Source of the DNA: Deltaproteobacteria bacterium
GTDB lineage: Bacteria; Bdellovibrionota; Bdellovibrionia; JABDDW01
Length of the DNA: 40,343 bases
Direction: 5' to 3'
NCBI GenBank assembly: GCA_013287405.1
Contig: JABDDW010000004.1
Span: forward strand, 1 to 40,343
Numbering within the stretch: position 1 is the first letter of the stretch; each line of letters starts with the position of its first letter. The notes under the pieces were generated by a model. That model did not search any database. It saw only the letters and a list, made by a program, of their open reading frames with translations, and had not been told where the DNA came from. Made by a program: the position numbers and the translations under genes. This document shows positions 27,372-35,588 of this stretch, piece after piece.

Positions 27372-28541
27372 ATGAAATATTGGATCGCTTTAATTTTCAG
27401 TCTTATCGGCATTGTCGTCTCGGCCTACCTCGTTGTACATCACTATAACTTGATATACGGAATGAGTGAGGCCAAAAGTTTTTGTACATTAAGTTCGACT
27501 ATCGACTGCGACGCCGTTAACACTAGCAGCTACAGTACGATCATGGGGATTCCTGTTGCCCTTCTCGAAGCGGTTGCATTGTTTGTCGGGATGCTTTTGC
27601 TTTTAGGGATGCGCGCTTTCGGAGAAGCGGAGAAAGCCCCGATTGGTCGATTTTTTCTGTACCTCAGTTCGGCCAATTTTCTCGCAACGATCTTTATGGG
27701 TATTATTTCCACTTTTGTACTACGAACTTTTTGCCTGATGTGCGGCTCCCTTTATGTCGTCAGCATTGTCATTCTTTTATGCGCGCTCAAGATGAATCCA
27801 ACAAAAACTTTGGCGATGGTAACAACAGACCTAAAGGGACTTTTTAAACCCAGCTCAGCGGGTGGTACTAGGGGTTTTCTAATACTATTTTTAATGATTC
27901 CTCTGGGGGCAACTTTAGCCGCAGGAATGTACGAAAAGAGCATAATCACCTCGACCGACTTTGAGAAACTGATCCAAAGAAACATAGACGAGTGGCGCGA
28001 TGGCAAACAAAACGACTTCAAAATAAATGCCGGCGCTGAATTTGGAAACGCTTCGGCCTCTTTTCAAATTGTCGAGTTCAGCGATTTTGAATGTCCTCAC
28101 TGCAAAAGAGCGGCCCCCTCTCTTCATGCCTTTGTGAACGCTCATCGCGATAGGGTTCATTTCGTTTTTCAAAATTTCCCTTTGGACAAAAGTTGCAACC
28201 CCCGAGGCGGCATGCATGAGCACGCCTGCGCTATGGCCCGCGCGGTTCTGTGTGCATTGAAGCAAAACAAATTTAACGAAGCTCATGACTGGATTTTTGC
28301 TCATCAAGAGACCTTGGATGATAACAGTTCAACGGCACTAGCCAGCGAAATCGGACTAGAAAAAAATTCTTTTGAAACTTGCCTCAAGGCCCCCTCCACA
28401 ATTGAAGAACTTAAACAAGAGGTGGATCGGGGCAATAACGCAAATTTAGAAGGTACGCCTACGATTTTCGTCAATGGTAAGATTTTACCTGGTGGTTTTT
28501 TGATTCCCGTTCTAGAAGCCGCCCTCAAGAATTCAGAATAA
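27372..28541 (+). CDS. Vitamin K epoxide reductase-DsbA fusion protein
   Basis: This 389-residue inner-membrane protein makes disulfides in the envelope. Residues 1-145 are the VKOR four-helix domain, with loop cysteines Cys38 and Cys46 (SFCTLSSTIDCDAV) and the active-site pair Cys121-x-x-Cys124 (FCLMC). After a linker and another membrane segment (LILFLMIPLGATLAAGM, residues about 175-195) comes a DsbA-like thioredoxin domain with Cys241-Pro-His-Cys244 (FSDFECPHCKRA) and the cis-Pro loop (EGTPTIFVNG). VKOR reoxidises the thioredoxin domain with quinone as electron acceptor, replacing DsbB. The lipoprotein thioredoxin at 13256 could be another client. It overlaps the convergent next gene by 9 bases. 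Confidence 0.92.
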   Translation: MKYWIALIFSLIGIVVSAYLVVHHYNLIYGMSEAKSFCTLSSTIDCDAVNTSSYSTIMGIPVALLEAVALFVGMLLLLGMRAFGEAEKAPIGRFFLYLSSANFLATIFMGIISTFVLRTFCLMCGSLYVVSIVILLCALKMNPTKTLAMVTTDLKGLFKPSSAGGTRGFLILFLMIPLGATLAAGMYEKSIITSTDFEKLIQRNIDEWRDGKQNDFKINAGAEFGNASASFQIVEFSDFECPHCKRAAPSLHAFVNAHRDRVHFVFQNFPLDKSCNPRGGMHEHACAMARAVLCALKQNKFNEAHDWIFAHQETLDDNSSTALASEIGLEKNSFETCLKAPSTIEELKQEVDRGNNANLEGTPTIFVNGKILPGGFLIPVLEAALKNSE

Positions 28542-29075
28542 GAAACTTATGGAGTCGGCGCCTAATTGAAAGGTATCTTTCATAAAGCCTAAGAAGCTTC
28601 CGCCAAAGGACCGAAAACCCTCGCCGAGCACAAAAACAGTCATGGTTACTATAAAGGAAAATAGGAGGGCCTTAATAACCCAAATGCTACTTCGAGCATC
28701 TTCCGTAGCCATTTCTTTTTCAATGGTCTTAAGCCTACGAAGACAAATTTTTAAATCCTCCCAGTTCTCCAAAATCCTCTGGTGTATTTCTTCTTGCTTG
28801 TTTTGGGTGAGCGTATTCATCGAAGGGAAGTTTTTTTTCGTTTCAATGGCATGAATGAGTTCCTCGGCGTGGTGAAAGATAGGCCCAGTACGCTTAACAT
28901 ACGGTCCCGCCGATCTACCTTTTTGATAGTTGGTTAGAACGCGAAGAGCTTCCTCGTATCTTCGTTCTGTCACGTGTAAAAGTACGTTGTACTGAAGCTC
29001 GCCAAGATCCCTGGGATTTCCAGTAATTTCTAGTTTCGTGTTTTTTGCAGCCGCTACGGCTTGTCGCCTGCTCAT
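28533..29075 (-). CDS. Hypothetical protein with C-terminal membrane segment
   Basis: This 180-residue protein is mainly helical and charged. A predicted membrane span lies at about residues 135-155 (SSIWVIKALLFSFIVTMTVF), followed by a short amphipathic tail. The N-terminal 130 residues (LQYNVLLHVTERRYEEALRV) hint at a helical-repeat fold, but I recognise no family. GGAGAAG about 10 bases before the ATG is a good ribosome binding site. It is transcribed divergently from the coiled-coil protein and convergently with the VKOR-DsbA gene. Function unknown. Confidence 0.6.
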   Translation of the reverse strand: MSRRQAVAAAKNTKLEITGNPRDLGELQYNVLLHVTERRYEEALRVLTNYQKGRSAGPYVKRTGPIFHHAEELIHAIETKKNFPSMNTLTQNKQEEIHQRILENWEDLKICLRRLKTIEKEMATEDARSSIWVIKALLFSFIVTMTVFVLGEGFRSFGGSFLGFMKDTFQLGADSISFLF

Positions 29076-29196
29076 GCCATTACTCTTCTCCTTCCCCCTT
29101 TATCGGCATTCTTAAGTTGATCGTTAAGACACTTTCTGAGAGCCGAGGTCCTTAAACCTAGACCAAGGGCTTAAAGAAAAAATTGCGGATGGTCTC

Positions 29197-29258
29197 GAAG
29201 CCCTCGGTCTGCTAGTCTAAAGAAAGACCTCCACTTGAGATGGAGGGCTTCAAGGAGG
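29197..29258 (+). promoter_or_regulatory. Structured 5' leader with mutually exclusive helices, overlaps Shine-Dalgarno
   Basis: GAAGCCCTC (29197-29205) is a perfect match to GAGGGCTTC (29243-29251), and GGTCT (29206-29210) pairs with AGACC (29225-29229). An alternative hairpin uses CCTCCA and TGGAGG (29228-29246), and CCTCC could also mask the ribosome binding site GGAGG at 29254-29258. A regulatory leader is therefore possible; no known riboswitch class was recognised. Confidence 0.45.
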
Positions 29259-29265
29259 AAGATTC

Positions 29266-30405
29266 ATGGAAAAGAGCATTAAACCGGGACAAATGCCTTC
29301 ACCGCCTGAGTTTTTAATACGACCTCAAAACAGCTTTGAGGAAGCCACATACCCCACCATGATCGAAGAGTATGTTCCCGCGCCCCTTCCACAGAATATT
29401 GATTACAGCCTTTACCAAAATGTCATCAACGATCGCAAGCAAGCTGAAATGAGCTACGCAGAAATTTATGCTCAATATGTTGAACAGGTCACTTTAATTG
29501 AGAAATTAAGAGGAAAACAAAAGACCTTCGAAAGATTCAAAGAAAGAGTGAGAACAATATATGCCCGGGCTATCGACCGCGATGAAAGTTCTGCTACCGA
29601 AAGTCGACGGCTTGAGTATCAATTTATTCAATCAGAGAAGAAGAGCGGTCTCCTTCAGGCAGAAAACGAGGCTCTAAAGGCGTCAAATCTTGCCCACAGC
29701 GAAGCTTTCAATAAACTCATCGGGAAGGTGGGGCAGGCAGAAGCCCAAATGGAACAAGCCGATCATCAATTTCAGACTTTAGCCGAAGAATTTGATAATC
29801 GAGGGATATTACTTGAGGAGGCTGATAGGCACATCCAAGGGTACAGGGCGCAAATCGCCCAGCTTACAAATTCTATAAAGGACTGGCAGGACAAATACGC
29901 TCAAATGCGCGATGAAAAATTACTTATGGAAAGTGAGGTCCGTGAAATTCAGATTAAAGAAGCCGGAATCGCGGCACTCAATAACGAACTTGCAATGAGT
30001 GCCACGAAAGCTCAAAAACAAATATACGAACTTGAAGACAAACTCGCCCGTGAAACGGAAAAATCAGCGGAACGGATTGCCGTTCTGGAAGCGGAATTGG
30101 ACCGATATCAAGAACAAAGGCGAGTAGAAGCGCTTATCGAGAAATCAAAGAAAGTCCAAGAAGGAGTTTCTCTCACCGTAAAACCAGGTGAGGTTATAAA
30201 AAATGTGAGCGATTCCCAGGAAACTCGGGGGGCATGGAATGGATTTTACGAAAAATGGAACCATATAATTAATGAATTAACCACCCATTCTAGCCCAATA
30301 GGTCGAGTCAATTCACCAGAGACAGAAAAAGTTTCTGTCACGCCCCAAAGTTCCATCGCCGCTGGAGAGCTGATCAGCGAAGCCGGGGAACTAGAAATTA
30401 TTTAG
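29266..30405 (+). CDS. Coiled-coil protein, unknown function
   Basis: This 379-residue protein has no signal peptide. Residues about 60-300 are continuous charged helix with heptad patterns (AEIYAQYVEQVTLIEKLRGK, then LEYQFIQSEKKSGLLQAENE, NELAMSATKAQKQIYELEDK). The N-terminus is proline-rich and the C-terminal 80 residues look flexible, ending in ELISEAGELEII. It is probably a cytoplasmic dimeric rod or scaffold. AAGGAGG sets the start. The leader upstream is structured. Its TAG stop overlaps the edge of the fold-back repeat. I do not recognise a family; coiled-coil matches would be compositional. Confidence 0.65.
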   Translation: MEKSIKPGQMPSPPEFLIRPQNSFEEATYPTMIEEYVPAPLPQNIDYSLYQNVINDRKQAEMSYAEIYAQYVEQVTLIEKLRGKQKTFERFKERVRTIYARAIDRDESSATESRRLEYQFIQSEKKSGLLQAENEALKASNLAHSEAFNKLIGKVGQAEAQMEQADHQFQTLAEEFDNRGILLEEADRHIQGYRAQIAQLTNSIKDWQDKYAQMRDEKLLMESEVREIQIKEAGIAALNNELAMSATKAQKQIYELEDKLARETEKSAERIAVLEAELDRYQEQRRVEALIEKSKKVQEGVSLTVKPGEVIKNVSDSQETRGAWNGFYEKWNHIINELTTHSSPIGRVNSPETEKVSVTPQSSIAAGELISEAGELEII

Positions 30406-30580
30406 AGCCTATCCCAAAATTGGTTTCGTCGCGAGACTGCGCGAAAGAGTCGATGACGAGGCGGCGAACCAAAAAACCCGCAGGCGTAGCTGTAGCTACG
30501 TCGAGGACTTTTTGGTGAGACAACAAAGTCAGCGGCTCTTGCAGCCAGTCGCAGCAGATACGAATTTTGGGATAGGCTCT
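30404..30580. repeat. 177-bp imperfect palindromic (fold-back, MITE-like) element
   Basis: The outer 18 bases (AGAGCCTATCCCAAAATT at 30404-30421) are repeated exactly inverted at 30563-30580. The inner arms continue to pair with mismatches: GACTGCGCGAAAGAGTCG on one side, GACTGGCTGCAAGAGCCG on the other, then an ACCAAAAA block on both. The centre is near GTAGCTGTAGCTAC. The element exactly fills the gap between the coiled-coil stop and the STAS stop. It has no coding capacity. It may be a non-autonomous mobile repeat or a strong bidirectional terminator. No second copy was noticed in the window. Confidence 0.75.
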
Positions 30581-30585
30581 TAGAA

Positions 30586-30933
30586 TCAAATTTTAGGGAT
30601 GTCTTCTCCAAAACTTCCGAGAGCGGCCGTTTCGTCATCAAAGAGACGAAAGGCTTCTTCGTCAGTAGCTTTAAAGACTTTTTGAAATTCCGTTCGGACT
30701 GCGCAAAATCTCGGAGGAACCACGTTGTTTCGGGCGAAATCGCGAAGAGTATTCACGAAAGCTCCGATTCCGCTGGAACCCACAAAGCTCAGCTCACTAA
30801 GATTAAACACGACTTTACTATTGGCGAGAACATCATTGCACGTTTCTCGAAAAGGCTCAGCGGTTTCAAAATCCAAACGCCCTTTAAGCTCGACCACTGT
30901 GACATCACCATCTTTTCGAATTTTAGCTTGCAT
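30586..30933 (-). CDS. STAS domain protein (anti-sigma factor antagonist-like)
   Basis: This 115-residue protein is a single STAS domain: MQAKIRKDGDVTVVELKGRL, then VVFNLSELSFVGSSGIGAFV. The GSSGIG loop is where SpoIIAA-type proteins are phosphorylated on serine. Such proteins control anti-sigma factors by phosphorylation-dependent binding or act in similar partner switching. No kinase or phosphatase gene is adjacent. ATG 30933 is preferred over a TTG 18 bases upstream. A promoter with a perfect TATAAT lies about 40 bases upstream. The divergent gene is rsmI. Confidence 0.88.
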   Translation of the reverse strand: MQAKIRKDGDVTVVELKGRLDFETAEPFRETCNDVLANSKVVFNLSELSFVGSSGIGAFVNTLRDFARNNVVPPRFCAVRTEFQKVFKATDEEAFRLFDDETAALGSFGEDIPKI

Positions 30934-30971
30934 CCTTCCCCCGTTTCCCAAGTTGACCCACTTCTTTTATC

Positions 30972-31001
30972 ATTATAGGCTAGTCAAACTAACGAACTCA
31001 A
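30972..31001 (-). promoter_or_regulatory. Sigma70-like promoter of the STAS gene
   Basis: On the minus strand TTGAGT (31001-30996), an 18-nt spacer and a perfect TATAAT (30977-30972). The start codon is about 30 bases after the predicted transcription start. On the plus strand a weaker TTGACC (30953) N17 TAGGCT could serve rsmI. Confidence 0.7.
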
Positions 31002-31017
31002 GGCAAGATCGACAGAA

Positions 31018-31929
31018 ATGAAACCCGACAAAAGGCCGGACAAGAAAACAAAATCCAATGGGAATAAGGATGCCGTAATGCCCTCATCTAAGATTCACGG
31101 CACCCTTTTTGTCGTGGCAACTCCTATCGGGAACTCCATGGACTGGACCGATCGTGCTAAAGACATTTTAAGTAAGGTTGATATTGTGGCTGCAGAAGAT
31201 ACACGACTTCTTAAACGAGAGATGGCCAAAATAAAAATTCAGCCCAAGAAGGTTTTCTCTCACCACGAACACAACGAAGAAATTTCTACAAAAGGATTAA
31301 TGGAGGCCCTCCAAAGTGGCCTTGACGTGGCCTTAGCCTCAGATGCGGGAACTCCTTTGGTAAGCGATCCCGGATTTCGCCTTCTTGAAGCCGCCATGAA
31401 TTTCCAAATTAAAATTGTGCCCGTACCTGGCCCCAGTAGTTTAACAGCCGCTCTTTCTGTAACCGCTTTAGGAGGCAGAACTTTTTACTTTGGGGGTTTT
31501 TTGCCGGTTCAAACAGAGCCTCGAAAACGAGCTTTAAGAAGGTCCAGGAGAGCTGCCGACAAACTCGTATTTTTAGAAGCCCCCCATCGACTCAGAGAAA
31601 TGCTAGCTGATGCAGAAGAAATTTTTGGTCCTCAGACAACGACAGTAGTCTGTCGCGAGTTGACAAAACCCTATGAAGAAATCAAAATTGACAGCCTTGA
31701 ATCCATAAAAAAATACTTTCAGGTCAATGAACCGCGGGGAGAATTTGTGGTTCTCTTTAGAGGGACGGCCAGTGAGTTTCTTGACGCCACGGAAACTCGA
31801 AACGAAGCTCTTGCCCTTTTGGGATTCGGAAAGTCGGCCTCAGACATTCTTGAGGAGCTGCAACCTTTCACAGAACTCACGAGAAAACAACTCTACGACA
31901 TCATTAATAAAGTCAAAAAAGAGATCTGA
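31018..31929 (+). CDS. rsmI: 16S rRNA (cytidine(1402)-2'-O)-methyltransferase
   Basis: This 303-residue tetrapyrrole-methylase-fold protein carries the RsmI signatures: LFVVATPIGNSMDWTDRA, AAEDTRLLKREM, ASDAGTPLVSDPGFRLLEAA and PGPSSLTAALS. It 2'-O-methylates C1402 in the decoding centre of 16S rRNA using S-adenosylmethionine. A Lys/Arg-rich N-terminal extension of about 27 residues precedes the domain; internal starts such as Met21 are possible. The next gene, a metallo-hydrolase, begins 43 bases after the stop with its own promoter. Confidence 0.93.
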   Translation: MKPDKRPDKKTKSNGNKDAVMPSSKIHGTLFVVATPIGNSMDWTDRAKDILSKVDIVAAEDTRLLKREMAKIKIQPKKVFSHHEHNEEISTKGLMEALQSGLDVALASDAGTPLVSDPGFRLLEAAMNFQIKIVPVPGPSSLTAALSVTALGGRTFYFGGFLPVQTEPRKRALRRSRRAADKLVFLEAPHRLREMLADAEEIFGPQTTTVVCRELTKPYEEIKIDSLESIKKYFQVNEPRGEFVVLFRGTASEFLDATETRNEALALLGFGKSASDILEELQPFTELTRKQLYDIINKVKKEI

Positions 31930-31935
31930 AAATAT

Positions 31936-31966
31936 TTGACATTGCCCACTGAGCACGGGGTAATAG
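31936..31966 (+). promoter_or_regulatory. Leaderless-type promoter of the metallo-hydrolase gene
   Basis: A perfect TTGACA (31936-31941), 19-nt spacer and TAATAG (31961-31966) end 6 bases before the ATG at 31973. No Shine-Dalgarno is visible. It lies directly after the rsmI stop. Confidence 0.5.
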
Positions 31967-31972
31967 AGTCCA

Positions 31973-32740
31973 ATGAAAGTTAAAGTTTTGGGCTGCCATG
32001 GCGGCGTTGCACCCGGATACCGCACCTCTAGCTATATGATCAATGATGAGTTTCTCATCGATTCTGGGTCGGCGGCATCAGCCCTCACACCTTCAAGGCA
32101 AAGAGAAATAAGTGACATCTTTATTACCCATGCTCATATTGATCACATAAAAGATATTTGTTTTATTGTTGACAATACTTTTTACGATGATCGACCCGTC
32201 TTAAACCTACGAAGCACTGAACTTATTTTAGAAAATATTCATAAACATCTCTTCAATGATATTTTATGGCCCGATTTTTCAAAAATATTTGTAGATCAGG
32301 GTCAAACAAAAGCCCTTTTAGACTTTGTTCCAATAACCAATTACATGACTTTTTCAAATCTAAAGATCGGCCACTGCAGCGTCAACCATGCTGGACCTGC
32401 CATAGGATACATTTTGGATGATGGCAAAAAACAGATCGCTTTCACAGGAGACACCGGGCCCACTGACGAGATTTGGAAAATGGCAAATAACTGTAAGAAT
32501 CTTCAGGCCGTGTTTACGGAAATAAGCTTTCCCAACAACATGGACGACTTGGCCCGTGCCAGTGGGCACTTTACCTTAGATCAACTCCTCACTGACCTTA
32601 AAAAATTAGAACGAAAAGATATACCGGTTCATATCGCCCATTTTAAACCTCGTTTTTTTGAAGACCTTATGGATGAATTTCATCGTCTCGCGCCGGAGCG
32701 ACTGCACCTGCTGCATCAAGAAGATGAGTTTATTTTTTAA
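31973..32740 (+). CDS. Metallo-beta-lactamase-fold hydrolase, class II cyclic-nucleotide phosphodiesterase-like
   Basis: This 255-residue protein has the metal motif HAHIDH (His53, His55, Asp57, His58). Further metal-ligand regions are VNHAGPAIGYI, the GDTG motif (AFTGDTGP) and VHIAHFKPRF near the end. The overall pattern is that of class II 3',5'-cyclic-nucleotide phosphodiesterases and related hydrolases (PDEase_II). cAMP hydrolysis is a family-based guess. It is interesting beside the CNB protein at 8696. No signal peptide, so cytoplasmic. It overlaps the lptD start by 17 bases. Confidence 0.8.
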   Translation: MKVKVLGCHGGVAPGYRTSSYMINDEFLIDSGSAASALTPSRQREISDIFITHAHIDHIKDICFIVDNTFYDDRPVLNLRSTELILENIHKHLFNDILWPDFSKIFVDQGQTKALLDFVPITNYMTFSNLKIGHCSVNHAGPAIGYILDDGKKQIAFTGDTGPTDEIWKMANNCKNLQAVFTEISFPNNMDDLARASGHFTLDQLLTDLKKLERKDIPVHIAHFKPRFFEDLMDEFHRLAPERLHLLHQEDEFIF

Positions 32741-35126
32741 GGCGATTTTTTTTCTTATTTTGGTCGGCTCGTCTAGCTATGGAAAAGAAGCCCCGCTAAA
32801 TACATCCTCTTTTTTTGTAGACGCTGATGAATACAATAGCCACGCCGATCAGACATCAGACCTTTTGGGTCATGTTAGAGTCATTCACGGAACCGAACAA
32901 ATGACCTGCGACAAAGCCCACATTGATCTCAATAAGAATGCCATTCTCGCAGAGGGCAATGTGGTCTTCATCACGCCCACAAGTTTTGTCCGAGCTGAAA
33001 AGATGGATTACAATTTTCAAACAAAAAAAGGCATAATAGAAAATGGCTTTCTTCAGTCGGGCCACGAAACCATCGAAGGTGAAGAGATCATAAAAATTGG
33101 AGAGACGGAATATCAAGCCAAGAACGCCACATACACATCTTGCGTAAACTGCCCGGCAAGTTGGAAATTTTCAGGATCAAAAATAGATGCGGCCGTGGGG
33201 GACTACGCTTATGTTTCAAATGCTGTCGTGAGGATTTACGGGGCGCCGGTTTTGTGGCTCCCCTACGCCATTATTCCGATAAAGACCCAAAGGCAGTCAG
33301 GTCTACTGCCACCTTCCTTTGGCTTTGGATCCTCAGACGGCTTTAAAATTGGGGACAGCTACTTTTGGAACATTAATAAGAGTAAAGACGCCACAATCAC
33401 TGAAACCAACTACGCCAGTCGAGGACTCAAAACTGGAGTCGAATATCGTTTTGTGGCAGACGAGAATAGCCATGGTAAGTTCTTAGGAAACTTCATAAAC
33501 GACGCCGGCTACGCCGGTGATTCACGTTTTACTTCGCCCGATTGTCGATATTCTTTTCAAGGTTGCCCTTCCACTGCAAGTACGGCGAGAACCTCTGGCC
33601 CCATTCCTCGTTACGCTCTTCACTATGAGCAACATTATGAACTCCCCGATAACTACGTCAATAACATCGATCTCAACTTAGTTAGGGACACAAACTATAA
33701 TTTAGATTTTCCACAAGAGATGATCGGACAGGGCGATCCAGCCTTAGAAAACAGATTTAGTTTAGCCAAAAATACCGAAAACACTCACACTTCTGCAGAC
33801 ATTGATATTTATGAAAACCTTCTAAAGGCCGATCCCATGGGTCAAAACAGCGATGCAGTTCACCGGGCCCCGGAATTAAAGTATTCTCTGATGCCTACAA
33901 AGCTTTGGGGAATTCGAACGGCCCTCGACGTCGATTACGTCAACTTTTTTAGACCTGGAACGACCTACGATGATCCTCACAATATCGCTCCCACATTTTC
34001 GAACCCATCTAATCTCCTCAATGGCGGTTACGCCGACAAATTCCGCACCGGACAAAGAGTTATAGTCAAACCAGACTTTACTTATCCTTTTAACGTGGGA
34101 GATTTTCTGGACATGCTCCCTCAGCTTACCTATGAAGAGGACTATTATCAATTTGGATACAGCCCACCGGCCATAAGCGGAACTCCTCCCGTATTACCGA
34201 CAGCATCGAGACGGTCCGTTCGCACGAGCTTGACTACAAAAACTCGCTTGAGTTCAGTTTTTACTCTTGGAAGTGACCCTAGTACCAATAAATTTAAGCA
34301 CGAGTTCATTCCCGAAGTAAAATACACTTACGTCCCTTATCTCTATCAAGATCAACATGCCTTCTTTCTCGGAAATTTAGTCAATACCTATGGAAGAACT
34401 TACGTTCCTCAAGCCTACGATAACCAACCGGTGACGGAATTTGATAATTTGCAATTTGATTATCGCGACCGGCTTAGAGATTTAAACCTTGTTACTTTTG
34501 GCCTCACAAATGTGCTCATCCAAAAAAGATTAGACGGAAAAAATAACAGTTACTCTCAGATCATCCGTCATAGGCTTACCCAGAGCTACGATTTTTACGC
34601 CGCCCAACAGCCCGACTTCACACCCACGGGTACCCGCCTTGTAAAACAACCATGGAGCGAGATTCACTCTCTCTTAGAAGCTAAGTTCAGTTATTTTAAT
34701 TTTAATTCAGATTTAAGTTACTTTGGCTATGATCAAATAGCTGCTGAGACAACGTCTTTGGGTGTCCATAATAATAAAGGAGACGCCATATCTGTAGGCT
34801 ATTCAGAAACCTATACTGCGAAGATTGATCCTTTGAGCGGACTTATTGTTGATCAAGTGGACCTCAGTACCCACGCGCAAGCGGTTAATCTGACCGTATT
34901 TCTTACGACAAATTTCTTGGATATTTCGTCGAGCGTCGGTTATGATTTGATTTACAAAAACTTCACGAGTTACCTCGTCAACGGCCTACTGAAGCTCCCC
35001 GGAAAATGTTGGGGAATTGCATTTACCCTTCAACAGACTTTGGGAGGCAGCGGAAACACTTCATTTAGCTTACCTATTTTCTTCGGCGATACTCCAAATT
35101 CTTTGCCTCGGCCGCCAGGAGTCTAG
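32724..35126 (+). CDS. lptD: LPS-assembly protein LptD
   Basis: This outer-membrane protein of about 800 residues inserts lipopolysaccharide into the outer leaflet, usually with LptE. It has a signal peptide (MSLFFKAIFFLILVGSSSYG), then an OstA/LptA-like beta-jellyroll (GHVRVIHGTEQMTCDKAHID, AILAEGNVVFITPTSFVRAE, residues about 30-150). The conserved GAPVLWLPYAIIPIKTQRQSG introduces the large barrel domain. Cysteines at CVNC could join the disulfide network LptD requires. ATG 32724 is preferred: a start at 32658 would add 22 residues before the signal peptide. It overlaps the metallo-hydrolase gene by 17 bases. Confidence 0.93.
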   Translation: MSLFFKAIFFLILVGSSSYGKEAPLNTSSFFVDADEYNSHADQTSDLLGHVRVIHGTEQMTCDKAHIDLNKNAILAEGNVVFITPTSFVRAEKMDYNFQTKKGIIENGFLQSGHETIEGEEIIKIGETEYQAKNATYTSCVNCPASWKFSGSKIDAAVGDYAYVSNAVVRIYGAPVLWLPYAIIPIKTQRQSGLLPPSFGFGSSDGFKIGDSYFWNINKSKDATITETNYASRGLKTGVEYRFVADENSHGKFLGNFINDAGYAGDSRFTSPDCRYSFQGCPSTASTARTSGPIPRYALHYEQHYELPDNYVNNIDLNLVRDTNYNLDFPQEMIGQGDPALENRFSLAKNTENTHTSADIDIYENLLKADPMGQNSDAVHRAPELKYSLMPTKLWGIRTALDVDYVNFFRPGTTYDDPHNIAPTFSNPSNLLNGGYADKFRTGQRVIVKPDFTYPFNVGDFLDMLPQLTYEEDYYQFGYSPPAISGTPPVLPTASRRSVRTSLTTKTRLSSVFTLGSDPSTNKFKHEFIPEVKYTYVPYLYQDQHAFFLGNLVNTYGRTYVPQAYDNQPVTEFDNLQFDYRDRLRDLNLVTFGLTNVLIQKRLDGKNNSYSQIIRHRLTQSYDFYAAQQPDFTPTGTRLVKQPWSEIHSLLEAKFSYFNFNSDLSYFGYDQIAAETTSLGVHNNKGDAISVGYSETYTAKIDPLSGLIVDQVDLSTHAQAVNLTVFLTTNFLDISSSVGYDLIYKNFTSYLVNGLLKLPGKCWGIAFTLQQTLGGSGNTSFSLPIFFGDTPNSLPRPPGV

Positions 35127-35149
35127 GGCGTGTCCGTGAGGACACGTCC
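35126..35149. terminator. Bidirectional terminator-like hairpin after lptD
   Basis: GGGCGTGTCC (35126-35135) and GGACACGTCC (35140-35149) form a 10-bp stem with one G-T wobble and a GTGA loop. It spans both convergent stop codons. A short A run follows on the plus strand, so the U-tract is weak. Confidence 0.55.
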
Positions 35150-35571
35150 TAAAATCGTAGCGTAAATAGATTCGCGTTGATGCCAATCGAATTATTTTGA
35201 ACTGTGGGGTACAGGGCAAAACCGTGAAGGGGATCGCGGGAAGAATTCGCACCGTCCGTAGAAGGCTCTGGGGCCTCGGGGTTTACCGTTCCATTTGGAT
35301 TTTCAGAATCTTCAGGAGCATAAACCAGATAAGTTCCTAAAATAATTCCCGCGTACAGACCTAGGCTGGCTCCCCGGGCAATATTCATTAAATTATCTGC
35401 AGGGCTAGATGTAAAAGCTAGGGTTGCTACTCCCACTAGGGTTCCAGCAACTGTCCCATAAATGATGCTCGTGAAGAAGGTTTTAGAGGAGTCAGCCCTA
35501 CCAGAACTTGAGAAACCCAAGCTTGAAATCATAACGCACATTATAAGTATGACTTTAGAATATCGATTCAC
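35149..35571 (-). CDS. Small exported protein with glycine-rich membrane helices
   Basis: This 140-residue protein starts at GTG, has a signal peptide (VILIMCVMISSLGFSSSGRA) and two glycine-rich hydrophobic segments (IIYGTVAGTLVGVATLAFTS and ASLGLYAGIILGTYLVYA), a glycine-zipper pattern. The C-terminal half is acidic, then polar. No family recognised. It lies 18 bases downstream of yraN and may be the last gene of the ribosomal-protein/tRNA-modification cluster. An internal ATG (residue 11) is possible as the start. Function unknown. Confidence 0.6.
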   Translation of the reverse strand: MNRYSKVILIMCVMISSLGFSSSGRADSSKTFFTSIIYGTVAGTLVGVATLAFTSSPADNLMNIARGASLGLYAGIILGTYLVYAPEDSENPNGTVNPEAPEPSTDGANSSRDPLHGFALYPTVQNNSIGINANLFTLRF

Positions 35572-35588
35572 CTTGAATTATTTTGGAC

